NCBI RefSeq assembly: GCF_039534915.1
Contig: NZ_BAAAWE010000001.1
Span: 6,200,001 to 6,264,000, forward strand
DNA: 64,000 bases
Direction of reading: 5' to 3'
Source: Streptomyces roseofulvus
Lineage (GTDB): Bacteria; Actinomycetota; Actinomycetes; Streptomycetales; Streptomycetaceae
Part shown: piece after piece, positions 60,773-64,000 of the stretch
How the letters are laid out: each line of letters starts with the position of its first letter
How positions within the stretch are numbered: the stretch's first letter is position 1
The notes under the pieces: generated by a model
Seen by the model: only the letters and a program-made list of their open reading frames with translations
What the model was told of the DNA's origin: nothing
Databases searched by the model: none
Made by a program: the position numbers and the translations under genes

Positions 60773-61335
60773 AGCAAGCCCCTCTCGGTGAGCAGCGCGT
60801 GGAGCTGCGCCGCGGACTCCTGCACGGTCTGGTTCTGGGACTCGATCCGCAGATCGGGCGCCTCGGGGGCCTCGTACGGGTCGTCGACGCCGGTCAGGCC
60901 GGAGATCTCGCCGGCCGCCTGCTTGGCGTAGAGGCCCTTGACGTCGCGGACCGAGCAGACGTCGACCGGGGTGGCGACGTGGACCTCGACGAAGGGGGTG
61001 GCCGCGGCCTCGTGCCGCTTGCGGACCGCCTCGCGGCTGTCGGCGTACGGGGCGATGACCGGGACGAGGACGGTGACGCCGTGCGAGGCGAGCAGCTCGG
61101 CGACGAAGCCGATCCGCTGCACGTTGGTGAACCGGTCCTCGCGGGAGAAGCCGAGGCCCGCGGAGAGGAACTCGCGGATCTCGTCGCCGTCGAGGATCTC
61201 GACGCGGCGGCCCTCCTCGCGCAGCCGGCCGGCCAGCTCGTAGGCGATCGTGGTCTTGCCGGCGCTCGGCAGGCCGGTGAGCCAGACGGTGGCACCGGTC
61301 ACGTGATTCTCCAGGGGGGTGTCGGGGGTGGTCAT
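60769..61335 (-). CDS. cysC: Adenylylsulfate kinase
   Basis: The 188-residue APS kinase has Walker A WLTGLPSAGKTT (near residue 22), LDGDEIREFLSAGLGFSREDR (substrate-binding segment), VLVPVIAPYADSREAVRKRH and FVEVHVATPVDVCSVRDVKGLYAKQAAGEI. It makes PAPS from APS. Because the cysH product is APS-reductase-like, PAPS may serve sulfotransferases rather than the main reductive path. ATG overlaps the cysH stop by one base (TGATG). Confidence 0.96.
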   Translation of the reverse strand: MTTPDTPLENHVTGATVWLTGLPSAGKTTIAYELAGRLREEGRRVEILDGDEIREFLSAGLGFSREDRFTNVQRIGFVAELLASHGVTVLVPVIAPYADSREAVRKRHEAAATPFVEVHVATPVDVCSVRDVKGLYAKQAAGEISGLTGVDDPYEAPEAPDLRIESQNQTVQESAAQLHALLTERGLL

Positions 61336-62051
61336 CAGCCGTGCAGCCCGCATTCGGTCTTGGCACGGCCGGCCCAGCGGCCGGCCCGGGCGTCCTCGCC
61401 CGCCTCGACCCGGCGGGTGCAGGGGGCGCAGCCGACGGAGGCGTAACCGTCCATGAGGAGCGGGTTGGTGAGGACCCCGTACTCGGTGACGTAGGCGTCG
61501 ACGTCGTCCTGGGTCCAGCGGGCGATCGGGGAGATCTTCACCTTCCGCCGCTTCTCGTCCCAGCCGACGACCGGGGTGCCGGCCCGGGTCGGGGACTCGT
61601 CGCGGCGCAGTCCGGTCGCCCACGCGGTGTACGCGGTCAGCCCCTCCTGGAGCGGCTTGACCTTGCGCAGCGCGCAGCACAGGTCGGGGTCGCGGTCGTG
61701 CAGCTTCGGGCCGTACTCGGCGTCCTGCTCGGCCACGGTCTGACGCGGGGTCAGGGTGATGACGTTGACGTCCATGACGGCCTCGACGGCGTCACGGGTG
61801 CCGATGGTCTCCTCGAAGTGGTAGCCGGTGTCGAGGAAGACGACGTCCACGCCGGGCATGGCGCGGGAGGCGAGGTGGGCGACGACCGCGTCCTCCATGG
61901 AGGAGGTGACGCAGAACCTGGGGCCGAAGGTGGCGGCGGCCCACTGGAGGATCTCCAGCGCGGAGGCGTCCTCCAGGTCGCGGCCGGCCTGCTCGGCGAG
62001 CGCCTTCAGCTCGGCGTCGGTGGTCGCCTCGGTGACCTGAGTGACCGTCAT
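61335..62051 (-). CDS. cysH: Assimilatory adenylylsulfate (APS) reductase, CysH family
   Basis: The 238-residue reductase has PP-loop-like segment CVTSSMEDAVVAHLAS, VVFLDTGYHFEETIGTRDA, LCCALRKVKPL and GCAPCTRRVEAGEDARAGRWAG with the C-terminal TECGLHG. The CC...CxxC pattern ligates a [4Fe-4S] cluster and marks enzymes that use APS rather than PAPS; Cys in ECGLH is the nucleophile. It yields sulfite for the sulfite reductase. ATG overlaps the stop of the zinc-ribbon gene by 4 bases. Confidence 0.96.
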   Translation of the reverse strand: MTVTQVTEATTDAELKALAEQAGRDLEDASALEILQWAAATFGPRFCVTSSMEDAVVAHLASRAMPGVDVVFLDTGYHFEETIGTRDAVEAVMDVNVITLTPRQTVAEQDAEYGPKLHDRDPDLCCALRKVKPLQEGLTAYTAWATGLRRDESPTRAGTPVVGWDEKRRKVKISPIARWTQDDVDAYVTEYGVLTNPLLMDGYASVGCAPCTRRVEAGEDARAGRWAGRAKTECGLHG

Positions 62052-62227
62052 ATCTCTTCCCCTCCAGAGGTGTCGACCGAAGTCGCCGAGGCGAGGAGCC
62101 CCAGGAACTTCAACTGGAAGGCTCGGCCGCACGCGGCGCATTCCCAGGCCCCGTGGCCCTGCTCGTTCGGGCGCAGGTCCTCGTCGCCGCAGTACGGGCA
62201 GTAGAACGGGGCGGCGCGCTCGCTCAC
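62048..62227 (-). CDS. Small zinc-ribbon protein of the sulfur operon
   Basis: This is a 59-residue protein with two CxxC pairs: FYCPYCGDEDLRP (near residue 10) and WECAACGRAFQLKFL (near residue 30), a rubredoxin-like zinc ribbon. It overlaps both neighbours by 4 bases (GTGA with the sulfite reductase, ATGA with cysH), so it is made with them. I recall a small protein at this place in the Streptomyces cys cluster without assigned function; an electron-carrying or assembly role for Sir/CysH is inference. Confidence 0.87.
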   Translation of the reverse strand: MSERAAPFYCPYCGDEDLRPNEQGHGAWECAACGRAFQLKFLGLLASATSVDTSGGEEI

Positions 62228-63921
62228 GACAGCGCCTCTTCCGAGGCGCGGGCCGCCCAGGTGGCGAAGCGCTCGCCGTCCTCGCGCTCCGCCCGGTAGC
62301 GGGTGAGGACGCGCTCGACGTAGTCGGGCAGTTCGGCCGAGGTGACCTTGAGGCCGCGGACCTTGCGGCCGAAGCCGGCCTCCAGGCCGAGGGCGCCGCC
62401 CAGGTGGACCTGGTAGCCCTCGACACGGTTGCCGTCGTCGTCCAGGACCAGCTGGCCCTTGAGGCCGATGTCGGCTACCTGGATGCGGGCGCAGGCGTTC
62501 GGGCAGCCGTTGATGTTGATGGTCAGCGGCTCGTCGAAGTCGGGGAGGCGGCGCTCCAGTTCGTCGATGAGCGAAGAGCCGCGGCCCTTCGTCTCGACGA
62601 TGGCGAGCTTGCAGAACTCGATGCCGGTGCAGGCCATCGTGCCGCGCCGGAAGGGCGACGGGGTGACCCGCAGGTCCAGCGCCTCCAGGGCGGCGACCAG
62701 CGACTCGACCTGCGCCTCGACCACGTCGAGGACGAGCATCTTCTGCTCGGCCGTGGTGCGGACCCGGCCGGAGCCGTGCGCCTCGGCGATCTCGGCGATC
62801 TTGGTGAGGGTCGGGCCGTCCACGCGGCCGACGCGCGGGGCGAAGCCGACGTAGAAGTTGCCGTCCTTCTGCCGGTGCACGCCGACGTGGTCGCGCCAGC
62901 GGCCGGCCGGCTCCGCCGGGGCGGGCCCGTCGGTGAGCTTCCGCTTCAGGTACTCGTCCTCCAGGACCTGGCGGAACTTCCCCGGGCCCCAGTCGGCGAC
63001 GAGGAACTTCAGGCGGGCGCGGTTGCGCAGCCGGCGGTAGCCGTAGTCGCGGAAGATCGAGATGACGCCCTCGTAGACGTCGGGGACCTCGTCCAGGGAG
63101 ACCCAGGTGCCCAGGCGGACGCCGAGCTTGGGGTTGGTGGAGAGACCGCCGCCGACCCAGACGTCGAAGCCCGGGCCGTGCTCGGGGTGGACGACGCCGA
63201 CGAAGGAGATGTCGTTGATCTCGTGCGCCACGTCGAGCAGCGGCGAGCCGGAGACCGCGGACTTGAACTTGCGGGGCAGGTTGGAGAAGTCCTTGTTGCC
63301 GACGATCCGGCGCTGGATCTCGTCGATCGCGGGGGTGCCGTCGATGATCTCGTCCTCGGCGATGCCGGCCACCGGCGAGCCGAGGATGACGCGCGGGGTG
63401 TCGCCGCACGCCTCGGTGGTGGAGAGGCCGACCGCCTCCAGCCGGTTCCAGATCTCGGGGACGTCCTCGATGCGGATCCAGTGGTACTGGACGTTCTGCC
63501 GGTCCGTGATGTCGGCGGTGCCGCGGGCGAACTCCTCGGAGATCTCGCCGATCACCCGGAGCTGCCGGGTGGTCAGCCGGCCGCCGTCGATGCGGACGCG
63601 GAGCATGAAGTACTCGTCGTCCAGCTCCTCCGGCTCCAGGACGCCGGTCTTGGTGCCGTCCAGGCCCTGCTTGCGCTGGGTGTAGAGGCCCCACCAGCGC
63701 ATGCGGCCGCGCAGGTCGTTGGGGTCGATGGAGTCGAAGCCGCGCTTCGAGTAGACCGTCTCAATACGTGTCCGCACATTGAGACCGTCGTCGTCCTTCT
63801 TGAACTGCTCATTGCCGTTCAGCGGGGTGAAGTGCCCCACGGCCCACTGACCCTCGCCACGGTGGCGTCCGGCCTTGCGGCGGGCGGCGGCGGGAGTGGG
63901 GTTTTCCGGGGTGGCGGCCAT
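62224..63921 (-). CDS. Ferredoxin-type sulfite (nitrite/sulfite) reductase
   Basis: The 565-residue protein is a siroheme-[4Fe-4S] reductase that takes sulfite to sulfide. It has two repeats of the ferrite-like half-domain, with TMACTGIEFCKLAIVETK (Cys-x5-Cys) and INGCPNACARIQVADIG (Cys-x3-Cys) near residues 420-490 as cluster and siroheme ligands. Length and WWGLYTQRKQG fit the ferredoxin-dependent NirA/Sir family. ATG at 63921 has GAAGGA upstream; the frame is open back to 63969, so the start has some uncertainty. The operon promoter is near or beyond the window end. Confidence 0.95.
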   Translation of the reverse strand: MAATPENPTPAAARRKAGRHRGEGQWAVGHFTPLNGNEQFKKDDDGLNVRTRIETVYSKRGFDSIDPNDLRGRMRWWGLYTQRKQGLDGTKTGVLEPEELDDEYFMLRVRIDGGRLTTRQLRVIGEISEEFARGTADITDRQNVQYHWIRIEDVPEIWNRLEAVGLSTTEACGDTPRVILGSPVAGIAEDEIIDGTPAIDEIQRRIVGNKDFSNLPRKFKSAVSGSPLLDVAHEINDISFVGVVHPEHGPGFDVWVGGGLSTNPKLGVRLGTWVSLDEVPDVYEGVISIFRDYGYRRLRNRARLKFLVADWGPGKFRQVLEDEYLKRKLTDGPAPAEPAGRWRDHVGVHRQKDGNFYVGFAPRVGRVDGPTLTKIAEIAEAHGSGRVRTTAEQKMLVLDVVEAQVESLVAALEALDLRVTPSPFRRGTMACTGIEFCKLAIVETKGRGSSLIDELERRLPDFDEPLTININGCPNACARIQVADIGLKGQLVLDDDGNRVEGYQVHLGGALGLEAGFGRKVRGLKVTSAELPDYVERVLTRYRAEREDGERFATWAARASEEALS

Positions 63922-64000
63922 GGCGTCTTGTCCTTCGGGACTGCGAGAGGGCGGCTCTGACCTGCACACTCGCGCGCAGGACAGAGAGTGGCGCGACGGT

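Noticed and set aside
63922..64000. Cysteine-type leader peptide upstream of the sulfite reductase
   Set aside because: Only about 80 bases are in the window; none of the three frames shows a start-to-stop peptide ending in the expected Cys motif.

Overview
The window is very GC-rich, uses G/C at almost every third codon position, and carries actinomycete marker families: mycothiol-dependent nitroreductase, an XRE/DUF5753-DUF397-anti-sigma triad, DUF1707-FHA and an SAV2148-type HEPN protein. It is best read as chromosomal DNA of a Streptomyces or a close relative. No rRNA, tRNA, CRISPR, insertion sequence, phage gene or replication origin was seen.

Layout. 1-1.4 kb: 3' part of an ABC ATPase gene with its permease. 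1.4-10 kb: housekeeping and envelope genes (secreted polysaccharide deacetylase, PPK2, Tat-exported PhoX-type phosphatase, OsmC, ZapE, a RibD-like reductase, murC, msrB). 10-20.9 kb: a tightly packed minus-strand locus with a beta-sandwich/FN3-like protein, a zinc-ribbon GTPase, a GAP1-type GTPase-associated protein, a second membrane-anchored GTPase, a 64-aa membrane protein, a vWA protein, a PP2C-like phosphatase and a kinase-like protein. Most junctions are 4-base start/stop overlaps, and a hexanucleotide repeat plus a G-run tract separate the two halves. This is the most unusual system in the window. It matches computationally described NTP-dependent conflict or signalling systems, and its function is open.

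20.9-38 kb: mixed genes, including two GNATs, the mycothiol nitroreductase, secreted hydrolases and nucleases, an SDR, the whiJ/abaA-like regulatory triad, an EF-G paralogue behind a short leader peptide, a VOC protein, a P-loop kinase, a TPR protein and an M24 peptidase. 38-49.5 kb: glycogen-to-trehalose genes treZ, treY and glgX, interleaved with a GNAT, DUF1707-FHA, a degenerate P450, a small secreted protein, a frameshifted small membrane-protein gene and an MFS transporter under a striking palindromic operator. 50-54.6 kb: SAV2148-like HEPN protein, DnaQ-fold exonuclease, alpha/beta hydrolase, APH-fold kinase and DUF1697.

54.6-63.9 kb: an assimilatory sulfur operon on the minus strand. 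It reads sulfite reductase, a zinc-ribbon protein, cysH, cysC, cysD, cysN, then an SsuA/SsuB/SsuC-like importer and a CbiX-type chelatase that supplies siroheme to the sulfite reductase. ATP sulfurylase (CysDN) makes APS, CysH (CC...CxxC type) reduces it to sulfite, Sir reduces that to sulfide, and the ABC genes bring in organosulfur compounds.

Many plus-strand genes have a -10-like hexamer ending 6-7 bases before the start codon, which implies leaderless mRNAs. All functional statements rest on motifs read by eye; no database search was possible.
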